Positions 62,794 to 64,000 of a stretch of 64,000 nucleotides of DNA are shown here, piece by piece. Numbering within the stretch: the first letter of the stretch is position 1; the number at the start of each line of letters is the position of its first letter. Both the position numbers and the translations under genes were made by a program. Source of the DNA: Myrmaecium sp. VS I D KN 1 (Eukaryota; Ascomycota; Dothideomycetes; Valsariales; Valsariaceae); the NCBI GenBank assembly GCA_019775845.1, contig JADQAV010000017.1, positions 682,001 through 746,000 on the forward strand. The letters run 5' to 3'. The notes beneath the pieces were generated by a model that saw only the letters and a program-made list of their open reading frames with translations, made no database searches and was not told the origin of the DNA.

Positions 62794-64000
62794 ATGTCTC
62801 GTCAAGGTTCGTACTCCCCTGGCGAAGGTGGTAACTCTCTTGGCCTCGGTCACATCGATATCCTTAGATGGCTTGGTCAAACCAAGACCGCCTTCGGCGA
62901 CAACGCACATGGCGCCAAAGCAACGCGGACTTCGTCATCCATCAAGGCTATCGCCACTGCTAACGCCTTGTATGCCCCGATACCTCAGAAGCAAAATGGC
63001 TCCGTTATTGTCAACCATCTGCACGCAATTGCAGAACGCTGGGGAGAGAAGAGCTATGTGTCAGGTTCCTCTATCTCTCCTCAGCATACGCAACATAGTC
63101 TTGACCTCAACGGCTCAGAGTGTCCCGAGCATACCAAAGTTGAGAGTCGTAGTGAAAGCCATGAGGCCAATTGCCACTGTTCGGACACGGAGAGCTCGGC
63201 GTGCCTTGAGTATACCGAAATCGAGATCTGCCGCGAAGGCCATCAGGAGAACTGTCACCGTCTGAACACCGAGGTCTCAGGTTCACTTGATCAAGCCCAA
63301 GTCGAGAGCTGCAACGGAGACAATGAAACCAAGTGTCACCGTCGCCAATGTCATGACTTGGGATGCTCTCCTGACAGCCCTAGCAGCGGCAGCCAGAATA
63401 AACACCCGCAAATATACCAACGCGATACGCAGAACAAACCCTCCGCTCCATCTGGGTCATCCACAGCATCCAGTTCGTACAGCACAAGCAGTGCTCAAGT
63501 GCAGCCCCATCAGCTGCGCCTGCCGCTTGGCGTCGCCGGTCACCCTCAGGACCGCAATACTGCCCCGGAAAAGTTTGCGGATTGCTTGCTATCAGTCAGC
63601 CCGGAGCACTAATACCGTAGGGCCCTGCCAAACCCGCCTGAACCTATAGCCAAGGCATACCACACTGCCAACAGACCTCAGTCGTCGCTGTCCAAGTCGA
63701 GCACGTCTTCTCTCCCTACTCAGGAAGAAGAAATCGACCGCTTGAGCCACGACAACACATGGCTCATGAAGATGGTCGGAGGCCTGAGTAGCCGCTTCAG
63801 CATTCTAGAAGCAGCGCTGGAACAACTTGAAGACACCAATGCGCGCCTTCTTGACGAAAATAAGACGCTCCACGACAACGTCCTCTATCTACACGATCGC
63901 CTGGAACAATTGGAAAACGAGAGAGACTTCCTCCAGAACGTTGATTCCAGATTGTGCGCAGTTGAGTCGGAGCAACTGCACGCCGACGTCATCATCAGCA
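62794..64000 (+). CDS. Ser-rich DIxxW-family protein, copy 3, 3' end outside window, one in-frame TAA
   Basis: The ATG at 62794 (MSRQGSYSPGEGGNS) leads to HIDILRWLGQT and LYAPIPQKQNGSVIVNHLH, aligned with copy 2. A Cys/His/Glu-rich region follows, with three imperfect ~28-residue repeats (ESRSESHEANCHCSDTES; EICREGHQENCHRLNTE; ESCNGDNETKCHRRQC). Next is one Ser-rich repeat (ASSSYSTSSAQVQPHQLRLP). An in-frame TAA at 63610-63612 follows SVSPEH. The same frame then continues to the window edge with a coiled coil matching copy 2 (DRLSHDNTWLMKMV; NARLLDENKTLHDNVLYLHD). The TAA fits a CAA-to-TAA change. A branch-like CACTAATAC sits at the stop, but no donor gives the right phase. Confidence 0.7.

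Noticed and set aside
1-64000. CRISPR arrays, rRNA genes, retroviral or LTR elements, capsid-bearing elements
   Set aside because: No regularly spaced palindromic repeats, no rRNA sequence, and no reverse transcriptase, integrase, capsid or long terminal repeats recognised by eye.

Overview
This looks like an accessory, possibly subtelomeric, stretch of a filamentous ascomycete (Pezizomycotina; a Dothideomycete would fit). The evidence is introns of 43-76 nt with GTAAGT/GTGAGT-like donors, CTAAC/CTGAC branch sites and CAG/TAG acceptors, a Zn(II)2Cys6 cluster, a probable F-box/2EXR-type protein, tRNA-derived short interspersed elements, and roughly balanced base composition. I recognise no housekeeping, primary-metabolic or secondary-metabolic gene in 64 kb. 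Nearly every convincing gene encodes a long alpha-helical coiled-coil protein without a family I can name, often with a hydrophobic C-terminal tail.

Layout. 0-2.1 kb: decayed P-loop NTPase/helicase-like gene entering from the left edge. 2.4-2.6 kb: 29-bp minisatellite. 3.6-5.8 kb: two coiled-coil genes, the second with a C-terminal zinc cluster. 5.8-14.5 kb: gene-poor, with low-complexity DNA, small repeats, one hypothetical gene (11.9-12.9 kb) and a decayed duplicate of its 3' part. 14.5-16.0 kb: two related small membrane proteins. 16.9-26.8 kb: two giant minus-strand genes (1013 aa coiled coil; 1566 aa repeat protein). 28.6-40.8 kb: five coiled-coil genes, several of them paralogues. 41.5-46.4 kb: four small helical or coiled-coil proteins with hydrophobic segments, two of them damaged. 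47.0-48.7 kb: a 546-aa coiled-coil protein. 49.2-49.5 kb: tRNA-derived element. 49.7-50.4 kb: F-box/2EXR-like gene. 52.1-53.9 kb: two hypothetical genes. 54.9-56.2 kb: decayed coding traces. 56.8 kb to the right edge: four plus-strand coiled-coil genes, the last three being a tandem family that shares a 38-aa Ser-rich repeat, and two of those sharing a duplicated promoter.

Two regularities tie the genes together. Many share a gene plan: a short first exon (often 21-26 codons), a phase-1 intron of about 45-65 nt, then one long exon. Many share a protein plan: a disordered or Cys-bearing N-terminus, a coiled coil, then either a Ser/Thr/Pro-rich tail or a terminal membrane segment. Several otherwise good genes carry a single premature stop, usually TAG or TAA where CAG or CAA would fit, as expected if duplicated families suffer C-to-T (RIP-like) decay. 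The reading offered here, an inference, is a rapidly duplicating family of membrane-tethered or self-associating coiled-coil proteins in a fast-evolving compartment. Function is unknown.
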